Below are positions 18,802-27,606 of a DNA stretch of 64,000 bases, one piece after another. How positions within the stretch are numbered: position 1 is the first letter of the stretch; every line of letters begins with the position of its first letter. The notes beneath the pieces were generated by a model. That model ran no database searches, was not told the origin of the DNA, and saw only the letters and a program-made list of their open reading frames with translations. Made by a program: the position numbers and the translations under genes. The DNA lies in assembly GCA_035913415.1 (NCBI GenBank), contig JAMIIV010000199.1:1-64000 (forward strand), in the 5' to 3' direction. Source of the stretch: UBA5070 sp035913415. Its GTDB lineage: Bacteria; Fibrobacterota; Fibrobacteria; UBA5070.

Positions 18802-19493
18802 GCGGCACGAGTGGCGCCGAGGCGGTGCTGGTCACCGAACAGCTCCGCAAGAGTTATTGGCTGGGGCGCGAGGAAGTCCCTGTACTGCACGGGATCGACT
18901 TCACCCTGGGCCGGGGTGAGTATGGCGCCATCATGGGACCGTCCGGATCGGGCAAGAGCACCCTCCTGAACATCCTGGGGTGCCTCGATCGACCCACCAG
19001 CGGCACCTATCGCATCCAGGACCGCGAGGTCTCGGGACTCAGCGAGAACCAGCTTGCCGATCTTCGTTCCGAGCACATCGGCTTCGTCTTCCAGAGCTTC
19101 CAGCTTCTGCCGCGCATGTCCATCGCGGAAAACGTCGACTTGCCGTTGCGGTACCTGGGGGTGCCACGCGCCGAGCGTCGCCGCCGCGTGACCGAGATGC
19201 TCGAGCGTCTGGGATTGGGGGGGCGTGGCAGGCACCTTCCCATGGAGGTTTCGGGAGGGCAACGGCAACGCGTGGCGATCGCGCGGGCGCTGGTCAAGAA
19301 TCCCTCCATCCTGCTGGCCGACGAACCCACGGGCAACCTGGACAGCACCACCACCGGCGAGGTCCTGGACCTGTTCGACCAGCTCCACGCCGAGGGCAAC
19401 ACCATTTTGGTGATCACCCACGAAGCCGAAGTGGCCCACCGCGCCGGGCGGCGCTGGAAGATCCTCGACGGTCGCATGGACGAGATCGCGTGA
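18798..19493 (+). CDS. MacB/LolD-type ABC transporter ATPase
   Basis: A 231-residue ATPase with Walker A GPSGSGKST, Q-loop FVFQSFQLLPRMS, signature VSGGQRQRVAIARAL, Walker B ILLADEPTGNLD and switch H in VITHE. The GCLDRPTSG and ADEPTGNLDS blocks place it in the MacB/LolD/FtsE family, which works by mechanotransmission on FtsX-like permeases rather than classic transport. It is encoded between the adaptor and two FtsX-like permeases, with 4-nt overlaps on both sides. The substrate cannot be told from sequence. Confidence 0.93.
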   Translation: MSGTSGAEAVLVTEQLRKSYWLGREEVPVLHGIDFTLGRGEYGAIMGPSGSGKSTLLNILGCLDRPTSGTYRIQDREVSGLSENQLADLRSEHIGFVFQSFQLLPRMSIAENVDLPLRYLGVPRAERRRRVTEMLERLGLGGRGRHLPMEVSGGQRQRVAIARALVKNPSILLADEPTGNLDSTTTGEVLDLFDQLHAEGNTILVITHEAEVAHRAGRRWKILDGRMDEIA

Positions 19494-20716
19494 ACGCGTC
19501 GGCGCGGGCCACCAAAGGCTGGGCGCTTCCCGTGCTTTTGGCCGTAGGCGAGGTGCGGGCCCACCTGCTGCGCTCGGCGGTGACGGCCGGAGCCGTGTTC
19601 CTGGGGGTGGGGGCCTTGCTGGTGCTCAACTCGTTGTCGCGGGGCATGGAAGCGCAGAATCGCGAGATGTACCTGCGCATGGGCGGCGCCCAGATCCTGC
19701 AAGCCACCGCGGCCAAGGCGCTGGATGCCTTCCAGGACGCCCAGTTCGCGCGCTCGCGGGGGTTGCGTCTGTCCGACGTGGATGCTCTGCGCGACCGCAT
19801 GCCGGAATTCGACGCCTGGGTGCCCGAGATCGAACTCGATCGCGAGGCCATCGCCCTGCGCGGGGTGCGCCTGCGCGCCCGGGGTACGGCCTCCACCTGG
19901 GAACGATTCGAGGTCCTGGGCATGGCGATCGATACCGCGGTGGACCTCTCGCAGGGGCGGTGGGAGAGCGGAGAGGCGGTGGCCGTGGTCGGGGCTGTCG
20001 TGGCCGAGCGCATGGGGGGCAGGGCCCGGGCCTTGGGCAAGGAAATCCTGATCCACGATCGTTCCGTGCGCGTGGCGGGGGTGTTCCGTTCGGAGGGCAA
20101 GTTCGATCGCCGCGCTCGCGAAGTGGCGGTTCCGCTGAACTGGCATGTGCGCGTGCGAGGCGAGGCGGATCCCGCTCTGGGAACCCTGCGCGCCCGGGTG
20201 GCCGACATCGGCGCGGTGGCGCAGGCCGCGTCGGACCTGAAGACGGAATTCCTGGCGCTGCATCGCGGCGTCCCCGACGTGGACGTCTCCGACAACAGCG
20301 ACCTGCTGGAGAATTCCCGCAAGACCATCCTGACGATGTCCGTCGTGACCTGGATGATCGCCGTGGTGTCGCTGCTGTCGGGCGGCATCGGCATCCTCAA
20401 CGTGCAGTTGTCGTCGCTGGCCTCGCGCGTCCGCGACCTCGGCACCGCCCGGGCCTTGGGCGCCCCTTCGTCCCTGGTGTTCCGACAGGTGCTGCTGGAG
20501 AGCCTGCTGGTGGCGGCGGCGGGAGGGTTCCTGGGGTGCCTGGTCGGGCTCGTGCCGAGCCTGATCCCCTCGGGCACCCTGCCGTGGCAGCCGCAACTGG
20601 CCTTGGTGGATCTTCTCGTGGCCGTGGGGCTGGCCCTGGGGGTCGGGGTGGTGGCGGGCATCCTCCCCGCCTGGAAGGCCTCGCGACTGGATCCCGTGGA
20701 GGCCATGCGATCATGA
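19490..20716 (+). CDS. FtsX/MacB-like ABC permease 1
   Basis: A 408-residue permease that starts at GTG (19490), overlapping the ATPase stop as GTGA. Topology is that of MacB/LolC permeases: one N-terminal helix (LLRSAVTAGAVFLGVGALLVL), a periplasmic domain of about 230 residues, then three C-terminal helices (ILTMSVVTWMIAVVSLLSGGIGILN, LLESLLVAAAGGFLGCLVGL, LLVAVGLALGVGVVAGILPA). The end, WKASRLDPVEAMRS, is the conserved A-P-EA-R tail. It probably pairs with the next permease as a heterodimer. Confidence 0.9.
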   Translation: MNASARATKGWALPVLLAVGEVRAHLLRSAVTAGAVFLGVGALLVLNSLSRGMEAQNREMYLRMGGAQILQATAAKALDAFQDAQFARSRGLRLSDVDALRDRMPEFDAWVPEIELDREAIALRGVRLRARGTASTWERFEVLGMAIDTAVDLSQGRWESGEAVAVVGAVVAERMGGRARALGKEILIHDRSVRVAGVFRSEGKFDRRAREVAVPLNWHVRVRGEADPALGTLRARVADIGAVAQAASDLKTEFLALHRGVPDVDVSDNSDLLENSRKTILTMSVVTWMIAVVSLLSGGIGILNVQLSSLASRVRDLGTARALGAPSSLVFRQVLLESLLVAAAGGFLGCLVGLVPSLIPSGTLPWQPQLALVDLLVAVGLALGVGVVAGILPAWKASRLDPVEAMRS

Positions 20717-21957
20717 GACGTTTTCTGTCATCAGTGGCGCTGGGGATCCAGGCGGCCTTCCGCGAGATCCGGGCGAACCCGCTGCGCTCGGGGCTCTCCA
20801 TCGCCGGGGTCGCCATGGCGGTGGGGGCGTTGTCGGCGATCCTGGCCTTCATCGGGGGGCTGACCGCCATGGTGCGCGAGTCGGTCGCCGACATGGGAGG
20901 GGCGGGCCGGATGATGGTGCGGGTGGAGGAACCCGAGGATCCGCTCCAGGCCCGGGCGTTCTCCCGGTCACCGGGATTGCGTGTTCAGGACGGCGACCTG
21001 CTGTCCGACTCGACGGCCGCGCGCGTGGTGCCGCTGCGCACCACCGGATCGCACGGTACCGCGATGTTCATGGGTTCCGGCGAACGCATCTTCCTGATGG
21101 GCTGCGATCGCGACTACCTGGTGAAGGACGTCTCGGCCATCGTCTACCAGGGCGCCATGCCCGACTCCCAGGCCTGGGCTCGCGGCGAGCAGGTGGCCAT
21201 GGTGGGCTGGACCCTGGCCGAGCGCTGGGATTCCACCGCCAGGGCTCGGGGGGCGGAACTTGTCGGATCGGTGCTGATGGTGGACGGGGTGTCGTACCGG
21301 ATCACGGGGGCATTCCGCTTCAAGCGCAACAACTGGGGGCGCAACGGCATCACCGTGGCCATTCCCTGGGAGGCCCACGCCGCCCGGCACCAGAGGCCCT
21401 TCGGGAGGGTGTCGAACCTCCAGATGCGCGTGGAGAATCCCGAGAGCACGCAGATCCTGTTGCCGCGACTGCAGGAGCTCCTGAAGCAGTCCCACCGCGG
21501 GGTGGAAGACATCTCCGTCGACCTGTTCCAGTTTTTGTCGGAGATCACCCGCATGGTGGGCAACATCTCGTTGCTTCTGGGTGTCGTGGCGATCCTGTCG
21601 CTTTCCGTGGGAGCGCTGGGGATCTTCAACACGATGCTCGCCGGATACCACGACCAGGTGCGCGAGATCGGCGTGCGCAAGGCACTGGGGGCCAGACCGG
21701 CCCAGATCCTGGTGCAGTTTCTCGTGGAGTCCACCGTGCTGGCCTCGCTCGGGGGCGCCCTGGGGCTCTCCTTGGGATTGTTGCCACCCCTGTTCGGCGA
21801 CGCCTTGCAGAGCGCGTTCTCCATCCGACCCATCTTCGACGCGGCGGGGGCCTCGAAGGCCTTCGGGATTTCCGTCCTGGTGGGGGTGCTGGCGGGGCTC
21901 TGGCCGGCCATCCGCGCTTCCCGGCTGGATCCGGTCAAGGCGTTGCACTACGAGTGA
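20713..21957 (+). CDS. FtsX/MacB-like ABC permease 2
   Basis: A 414-residue permease with the same plan: N-terminal coupling helix IQAAFREIRANPLRSGLSIAGV, a membrane helix, a periplasmic MacB-like domain (containing VSAIVYQGAMPDSQAW and RISGAF-like RITGAFRFKRNNWGRNG) and three C-terminal helices, ending RASRLDPVKALHYE. REIGVRKALGARPAQILVQF is the typical cytosolic loop. It overlaps permease 1 as ATGA and ends the operon. Two different permeases with one ATPase and an adaptor suggest a heterodimeric MacB-like exporter, perhaps for a lipoprotein or peptide. Confidence 0.9.
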   Translation: MRRFLSSVALGIQAAFREIRANPLRSGLSIAGVAMAVGALSAILAFIGGLTAMVRESVADMGGAGRMMVRVEEPEDPLQARAFSRSPGLRVQDGDLLSDSTAARVVPLRTTGSHGTAMFMGSGERIFLMGCDRDYLVKDVSAIVYQGAMPDSQAWARGEQVAMVGWTLAERWDSTARARGAELVGSVLMVDGVSYRITGAFRFKRNNWGRNGITVAIPWEAHAARHQRPFGRVSNLQMRVENPESTQILLPRLQELLKQSHRGVEDISVDLFQFLSEITRMVGNISLLLGVVAILSLSVGALGIFNTMLAGYHDQVREIGVRKALGARPAQILVQFLVESTVLASLGGALGLSLGLLPPLFGDALQSAFSIRPIFDAAGASKAFGISVLVGVLAGLWPAIRASRLDPVKALHYE

Positions 21958-21974
21958 CGCGCACCGGGTCAGGG

Positions 21975-23111
21975 TTAGGGGGTGGGGAGCACCAGACCCC
22001 AGAGCACGCTGGGTTTGAGCGGATATTCCAGCTTGGGTGCGACGGCGGCGCCCTTGCAGGCGTAGCGTTCCACGGAGGTGTCGCGGGCCAGGGGCGCCCC
22101 CAAGGCCAGTCCGCGCGACATGAAACTCAGGACCATCGGTGTGCGCATGGTCTTGCCGCGACGGACCACCAGGGCGACTTCGCCGTTTTCGAGGTTCACC
22201 CAGGTTCCGGGGGTGAAGACCCCCAGGATGCGGATCAGGATCTTGGCGAGGTCGGGATTGACGATGCCTTGGGCGTTGCGGATGATGTCGGCCAGGGTGG
22301 TGCCCGAGTGCTCGCGTGCTTTCCACGAGCGTTGCGAGGTGCGGGCCGTGTAGGTGTCGGCGATCTGGAGGATCTGGGCGCCCATCGGGATGCGGCTGCC
22401 GATGAGGCCGTTGGGGTAGCCGGAACCGTCGAGTAGTTCGTGGTGGTGGTGCACCGACGTCAACCACTCCTTGCTGCGGATGCCGATGTCCTTCAGCAGA
22501 TTGGCGCTCTGGGTGGGGTGCAGGTTCATGAGGATGCGGGTGCCGTCGCTCATGGGGGCGTTGTCGCGGTGCAGCGATTCGTGCATCTCGAGGGCGGCGA
22601 TGTTCATGGTCAGCGCGGCGCACACGATGTCCAGCGCCGTCTTCGGTTCGATCTCCAGGTGGCGCAGCAGCGCGGCGCTGACGATGGCGGTCTCGACCTG
22701 GTGGCGGATGCTGTAGCGGCCGTCTTCCATGACCAGCAGCGAAGCCAGGGCCGCATCTTCATCGCGCTCGACGGCTCGCTGGATGGCGGCGGCGATGGCC
22801 TGGATCTCGGCGGCGAAGGTCGAAACTTCTGTGGGATTGTGCGAGACGTGTTCGAGGTGGCGGATGCACTTGTGATTGACGTCGAAGGCCGTGCCGATGT
22901 GCAGGCGCGAACGGTCGTCGGCGAAGGGGTCTTTGATTTCATCGGGAGCCATCACGCTGGGGCCGCGATGCAGAATGTCGCGCAATTGGTCCTGGTCGCG
23001 GATGTGGGCACCTTCCCGCAACAGAAGGTCGCCCCAGCGGTCGTAGAGGTTCCACGGCAACGGATCTCCCAGCGGGAGTTCCGATTCCGGCATGGAACGC
23101 AGGTGCGGCAT
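21975..23111 (-). CDS. HD-GYP-like protein lacking the HD dyad
   Basis: A 378-residue protein. The middle has HP..SANLL, VHHHHELLDGSGYPNGLIGSRIPMGAQILQIADTY, which is the GYP half of HD-GYP c-di-GMP phosphodiesterases. At the place of the metal-binding LLHDIGK motif it reads AALTMNIAALEM, so the HD dyad is replaced by MN. Catalysis is therefore doubtful; it may be a c-di-GMP-binding or scaffold variant. The N-terminal 100 residues (PLPWNLYDRWGDLLLREG) form an adaptor-like domain, and the C-terminus ends in a beta-rich VALVVRRGKTMRTP unit. The start at 23111 follows GAGGACGAG. It is a single-gene unit convergent with the exporter operon. Confidence 0.8.
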   Translation of the reverse strand: MPHLRSMPESELPLGDPLPWNLYDRWGDLLLREGAHIRDQDQLRDILHRGPSVMAPDEIKDPFADDRSRLHIGTAFDVNHKCIRHLEHVSHNPTEVSTFAAEIQAIAAAIQRAVERDEDAALASLLVMEDGRYSIRHQVETAIVSAALLRHLEIEPKTALDIVCAALTMNIAALEMHESLHRDNAPMSDGTRILMNLHPTQSANLLKDIGIRSKEWLTSVHHHHELLDGSGYPNGLIGSRIPMGAQILQIADTYTARTSQRSWKAREHSGTTLADIIRNAQGIVNPDLAKILIRILGVFTPGTWVNLENGEVALVVRRGKTMRTPMVLSFMSRGLALGAPLARDTSVERYACKGAAVAPKLEYPLKPSVLWGLVLPTP

Positions 23112-23499
23112 GGATTCTCGTCCTCGTGCTGGTGATGGTCGTCGCGCGTGCGCCTTGGGGGCAAGTCGCACCCACCAGAGGATACCTCTTCCCTTCGAGG
23201 CAGGGAAGGACAAACCTGCGTGGGGGTTTCCGGTGCTCGCGGGATGGATCTGGGCGGGCGGTGCAATCGTAGGGAGGAGGGGAGCTTGCGGGCAGAGAGG
23301 ATCTGCGGTGCGCAGGGGGCGTGAGTCCATGCCAGGATGGCCGCCGAGCAGAGGCTCCAATGAATCGTCCCGCTCTGCTCACGAGGGGGATGGACGTCCC
23401 CTGGATGTCGCTTCCAGGGTGGAAACGCGCCGAGGGGCTGGTCGGTTTCGGATTCATTTCCTACAATATGAGTCGGAATGAAAAACTGGCAGAGGCGGC

Positions 23500-23555
23500 T
23501 TGACAGCGTGCTTTTGCTAGGGTAGGTTCATTGCAACCTATTCAACATATAGGTT
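23500..23555 (+). promoter_or_regulatory. Promoter and palindromic operator upstream of the sulfhydrylase gene
   Basis: TTGACA (23500-23505) is followed after 17 nt by TAGGTT, a weak -10. TAGGTT-N6-AACCTA (23523-23540) is a perfect inverted repeat over this -10, and a third TAGGTT copy lies at 23550-23555. The layout suggests a transcription-factor site controlling sulfur or methionine metabolism. The preceding 23112-23499 holds no gene. Confidence 0.55.
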
Positions 23556-23586
23556 TACGAATTCCTCCACCAAGGAGATTTGAGAC

Positions 23587-24885
23587 ATGGCTCAGGACGC
23601 AACCCTCGCCCTCCACGCTGGCACCCAGGCAGACCCCACCACGGGTGCTCGTGCTGTCCCGCTCTACCAGACCACCTCGTACGTGTTCAAGAACGCCGAA
23701 CATGCCGCGAACCTCTTCGGTCTGAAGGAATTCGGCAACATCTACACGCGCCTGATGAATCCCACCACCGACGTGCTGGAGCAGCGCCTGGCGGCCCTCG
23801 AGGGTGGTGTGGGTGCGCTCGCGGTGGCTTCGGGCCAGGCCGCGATCACCTACAGCATCCTGAACATCGCCCGCGCCGGCGACAACATCGTGAGCACCTC
23901 GTACCTCTACGGAGGCACGTACAACCTGTTCCACCACACGTTGCCCAAGTACGGCATCACGGTGAAGTTCGTCGACACCAACGATCCCGCCGCCGTGGCC
24001 GCGGCGATCGACGACAAGACCCGCGCGGTCTACATGGAGTCGATCGGCAATCCCAAGAACAACGTCGACGACTTCGAAGGCGTGGCCAAGGCCGCCCACG
24101 ACAAGGGCGTCGCGTTCATCGTCGACAACACCGTTTCGCCGCTGACCTTCAAGCCCCTGAAGCACGGCGCCGACATCGTGGTCTATTCGCTGACCAAGTT
24201 CATCGGCGGCCACGGCACCTCCATCGGCGGCGCCATCGTCGACGGCGGCAAGTTCCCCTGGAACAACGGTCGCTACGACAAGGAATTCGTCGAGCCCGAT
24301 CCCTCCTACCACGGACTGGTCTACTGGGACGCCTTCGGACTGCATGACAAGGCCATCGTTCCCGGTGCCGGCTACATCTTCAAGATCCGCTTGCAGCTTC
24401 TGCGCGACATGGGCGCCTGCATCTCGCCGTTCAACGCCTGGCAGATCCTGCAAGGTGTCGAGACCCTGGCGCTGCGCATCAAGGGCCACAACGAGAACGC
24501 GCTCAAGGTGGCCCAGTACCTGGAGTCGCACCCCCTGGTCACCTGGGTCAACTACCCGGGCCTGGCCAGCCACCCGCAGCACGCCAACGCCAAGAAGTAC
24601 CTGGAAGGCGGCTTCGGCGCCATCCTCGGCTTCGGAGTCAAGGGTGGACGCGACGCCGGCGTGAAGGTCATCGACGCCGTCAAGATCTTCAGCCACCTGG
24701 CCAACATCGGCGACGCCAAGTCCCTGATCATCCATCCCGCCAGCACCACCCACAGCCAGCTCTCGGACGCCGAGCTTCCCGCCACCGGCGTGACGCCGGA
24801 TTTTGTCCGCCTGTCCGTGGGCCTGGAGGCCGTGGAAGACCTGATCGCGGATCTGGACCAGGCATTGAAGGCCTCGCAGGCCTGA
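23587..24885 (+). CDS. O-acetylhomoserine sulfhydrylase (MetY/Met17 type)
   Basis: A 432-residue Cys/Met-metabolism PLP enzyme. It opens MAQDATLALHAGTQADPTTG, followed by PLYQTTSYVF, the GALAVASGQAA loop, YLYGGTYNLF, the substrate-binding VYMESIGNPKNNVDDFEG, FIVDNTVSP and the PLP lysine in YSLTKFIGGHGT. Length and motifs fit O-acetylhomoserine sulfhydrylases, which make homocysteine or methionine precursors from sulfide or methanethiol. O-acetylserine activity is the less likely alternative. An AAGGAG lies 10 nt before the ATG. It is monocistronic behind the palindromic promoter at 23500-23555. Confidence 0.92.
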   Translation: MAQDATLALHAGTQADPTTGARAVPLYQTTSYVFKNAEHAANLFGLKEFGNIYTRLMNPTTDVLEQRLAALEGGVGALAVASGQAAITYSILNIARAGDNIVSTSYLYGGTYNLFHHTLPKYGITVKFVDTNDPAAVAAAIDDKTRAVYMESIGNPKNNVDDFEGVAKAAHDKGVAFIVDNTVSPLTFKPLKHGADIVVYSLTKFIGGHGTSIGGAIVDGGKFPWNNGRYDKEFVEPDPSYHGLVYWDAFGLHDKAIVPGAGYIFKIRLQLLRDMGACISPFNAWQILQGVETLALRIKGHNENALKVAQYLESHPLVTWVNYPGLASHPQHANAKKYLEGGFGAILGFGVKGGRDAGVKVIDAVKIFSHLANIGDAKSLIIHPASTTHSQLSDAELPATGVTPDFVRLSVGLEAVEDLIADLDQALKASQA

Positions 24886-25326
24886 GCCGCGTCTCAGGGC
24901 GCATTCTTGCTCCAATCCCCCTCGGCGTCCCAAAGCGGACGCGGTCGGGGGCGTTGTCGCTTCGACTGCATCCCTGATCCACGTCTCAGGTGCCATTTTC
25001 CAAGCATTCGGACGGGCGTCTCCCTGGCAGACGGATTCCGTCCGCCAGGGATCGGATAGCCTGCCGGGCCCTTCGGCCGGCGTCCTTGGCGAGCCATGAT
25101 CTACGGCCACGAAACGATCCCGTCCTCCGCAGGCCGGATTGCCGCCGCGGAATGCGGTCGCATCGCGCGCTACGTGGTCGAAAACGCATGGCATCCTGAA
25201 TCGGCCTGACCGGTCTCCAAGTGGTCTGCCAGCAGGGTAGATCCAAATTCGGGATCTAAGTTTCGCGAGGTTGATTCGTGGGCTTTCGATCGAATCGTCA
25301 GCCTTCGGGCGTTTTTGCTCCATGTC
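24886..25326. other. Intergenic region with one strong hairpin
   Basis: No convincing gene. At 25021-25051 there is a 14-nt arm TCCCTGGCAGACGG, a 3-nt loop and a return arm with one mismatch, a strong hairpin about 135 nt after the sulfhydrylase stop. There is no T-run. The part after 25200 becomes more AT-rich, as in a promoter region for the next gene. Confidence 0.5.
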
Positions 25327-27030
25327 ATGGGTTCACGCATGCTCGAATTCCCACATCTCCGGTTCCTTGCCATCTGTCTTGTTGTCGCGAGCACAGCCCC
25401 CGCGTTTCGGGATTGGCGAGGTTTTCGTTTCGGAAGCGCGGATTCGGATGTGTCGAAGAATGTTCCCTGGGCGGTTGCCCGCCTCGAGGATGGCCGTCTG
25501 GTGGTGGCGGGGCAAAGCGGCGATTCCACCTGTTGTCGCTGGGATACGGCGGGGGTGTTCGGCGGAGCGCCAAAAACCGAATACGATATCGTGCCGTTCA
25601 TCGGATTTCCCACTCCGCAGTCATCGAACTGGAATCCCGCGATGCAATGGGGGGAAGGGTTCTGGAAAGCCAGTTGGTTCGACCTCAAACCTCGCGCGGG
25701 TGGGGGATTCCTGACGGTCGGCAGGATTGCCGATACCCTGTTGTTCACTGGGACGCGAAGGATCTGGCGCGGTGGGCAGATGCCGGATTCGACGGCGGGC
25801 GGGGACTGGAACGCGATCTTCGACGCCGGAGGAGGTGGTGGCATCGGTGTGGGGGAGTGGAGTGATTCAGGAATGCGCTTGCGGCTCCTCCGTGCCAAGG
25901 GTTCGATACTTGATGCATATGGATGGCAAATCTTGTCCGATTCCACGGGATTCACCATCGCTGGGCGCTATCATTCGACGTCCGGTGGTTGGGTCTTCGA
26001 CGATCTGGATTCGTTCGCCATCGATGCGTACCATTCCTGCTTCGCCTACCATTCCGGGGGAACCCCACGAGACGCCTGGTGGGTGGCGCTGCCTTGCCCC
26101 ATCATGATGCCCCCAGAAATCACTCGTACACGACATGGCGTGTGGATGACGTTCAACGACACGTCCTCCTTGAGCATCAATCCTTCTGCCCATCCATGGT
26201 ATCGCGAATTGCGTCCCGGATTGGCACGGATCGATCCATCGAACGGCCGTGTACTCGACAGCTTGCATCCGTTCGGCACCATGCAGGGCCTGTCTCGAGC
26301 CATCGCCAGCGACGAAGAAGGCAACATCCTGGTGCAGGGAGATCAAGCATCGGACTTCCATGGCCCAACCGGCGCGTATCCGTTGGTCTACGATACGCTC
26401 CACGGCGTCGGTGCGTTCAGTGGTCGTGGCTTGGTCTCTGCAGGTTGGTTGGCCCTGTTGGATTCTTCTGGAGCCGTGCGAAAATTCCGGCAGCTTCACG
26501 GGTTGGAAAACAGTGGGGGATGGAAACTGCTTCGTCATCCAAGCGGTGGATGGTTGGGGCTGTCGTGGGATGAAAAGGGTCTCGTTGGGTTTTCTCGTCT
26601 CTATCACTTCGGTGACTCGCTGGAATTGATCGACTCTTCCGAGCGGCTTCCTGCAGCCGTCGATCTGGAGCTTGGCCCGGAGGGCGAAATTCTCCTTTCG
26701 GGTTGGAACCCCGCGCGAGTTCCTGTCGCCAGTTGGCTTGTCGGGTCGGGTTCCATGTGGGTCGCCTCCTGCCGTTCTGGATCCGAGGGGACGACACGGG
26801 TTCGCCATCCGGGAAGCGGAAGCCTGGGCATGCGGGTCCGTGGCAGAGTTCTTGAGATGACCTCAGCCTCCCCCGCATCGATTCGTTTGCGGGCCTACGA
26901 TCCGGGTGGACGCCTTCTTCTGGATCGCAATGCCGAGCCTGGAGCACGGTTTGATCTGCCGCGGGGCCTTTCCTTGTGGATCGCGCATCAAGATGGTGCC
27001 ATCCTCCGCAAGCCGATTCTGGTGCCGTAG
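25327..27030 (+). CDS. Hypothetical secreted protein with a sorting-domain-like C-terminus
   Basis: A 567-residue secreted protein; the signal peptide is in LRFLAICLVVASTAPA. The body repeats a pattern of short beta units with phrases such as ARLEDGRLVVAGQSGDS, GFLTVGRIADTLLF, IASDEEGNILVQGD and LLRHPSGGWLGLSWDE, which suggests a beta-propeller of delta-60/SBBP type. The last 65 residues (RLRAYDPGGRLLLDR, DLPRGLSLWIAH, ILRKPILV) resemble the type A C-terminal sorting domain of type IX secretion. That similarity is by eye. An ATG at 25339 is an equally possible start. Base composition is less GC-biased than the neighbours. Confidence 0.65.
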   Translation: MGSRMLEFPHLRFLAICLVVASTAPAFRDWRGFRFGSADSDVSKNVPWAVARLEDGRLVVAGQSGDSTCCRWDTAGVFGGAPKTEYDIVPFIGFPTPQSSNWNPAMQWGEGFWKASWFDLKPRAGGGFLTVGRIADTLLFTGTRRIWRGGQMPDSTAGGDWNAIFDAGGGGGIGVGEWSDSGMRLRLLRAKGSILDAYGWQILSDSTGFTIAGRYHSTSGGWVFDDLDSFAIDAYHSCFAYHSGGTPRDAWWVALPCPIMMPPEITRTRHGVWMTFNDTSSLSINPSAHPWYRELRPGLARIDPSNGRVLDSLHPFGTMQGLSRAIASDEEGNILVQGDQASDFHGPTGAYPLVYDTLHGVGAFSGRGLVSAGWLALLDSSGAVRKFRQLHGLENSGGWKLLRHPSGGWLGLSWDEKGLVGFSRLYHFGDSLELIDSSERLPAAVDLELGPEGEILLSGWNPARVPVASWLVGSGSMWVASCRSGSEGTTRVRHPGSGSLGMRVRGRVLEMTSASPASIRLRAYDPGGRLLLDRNAEPGARFDLPRGLSLWIAHQDGAILRKPILVP

Positions 27031-27136
27031 TTCGATCTGGATGTCATTCGTGTCGGAGACGCCAAACACCTGAAACAATTGGCTGCCATCCGCGAGTCTA
27101 CCTTGGATCGCTCACCGCTCGCGGAAGGATCGCATC

Positions 27137-27592
27137 GTGTCCAGCGTTTTCGTTCCCGCCGATGTTCAGGCCCTCGAGGCCCGTATCGACGGGCTCAAAC
27201 CCGATTCGGTTCGCCTGTGGGGTACGATGGATTCCGCGCGCATGCTGGCGCACGTGAATGTCGCGTACGAGATGGTCTACGAGCCCGGTAAACACATACG
27301 CCCCAACGCCCTGGTCCGGTTTCTCCTCAAGGCATTCGTGAAGTCCGGTGTTGTTGGCGACAAGCCCTTCGGCCACAACGGGCAGACGGCGCCCGCGTTC
27401 GTGATTTCCGACGCCCGGGATTTCGAAGTCGAAAAGGCCCGGGTCAAGGCGTATCTGCGCCGCGTACTCGGTGAGGGCGAAGCCGCGTTCGAGGGGCGCG
27501 AGTCCCTGTCGTTCGGCAAGCTTTCGGCGCACGAGTGGAACAACCTCTTCCACAAGCACCTGGACCACCATCTGGCGCAGTTCGGGGTCTGA
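27137..27592 (+). CDS. DUF1569 (DinB-like) protein
   Basis: A 151-residue protein starting at GTG. It has the DUF1569 layout: LWGTMDSARMLAHVNVAYEM, a basic middle, and the end LSAHEWNNLFHKHLDHHLAQFGV. Histidines in AHVN and HKHLDHH sit where DinB-fold proteins bind metal. The family's function is unknown. The gene is convergent with the downstream nucleotide-sugar-like reductase, with only 14 nt between stops. Confidence 0.8.
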   Translation: MSSVFVPADVQALEARIDGLKPDSVRLWGTMDSARMLAHVNVAYEMVYEPGKHIRPNALVRFLLKAFVKSGVVGDKPFGHNGQTAPAFVISDARDFEVEKARVKAYLRRVLGEGEAAFEGRESLSFGKLSAHEWNNLFHKHLDHHLAQFGV

Positions 27593-27606
27593 TCCCCCCG
27601 AAGGAC

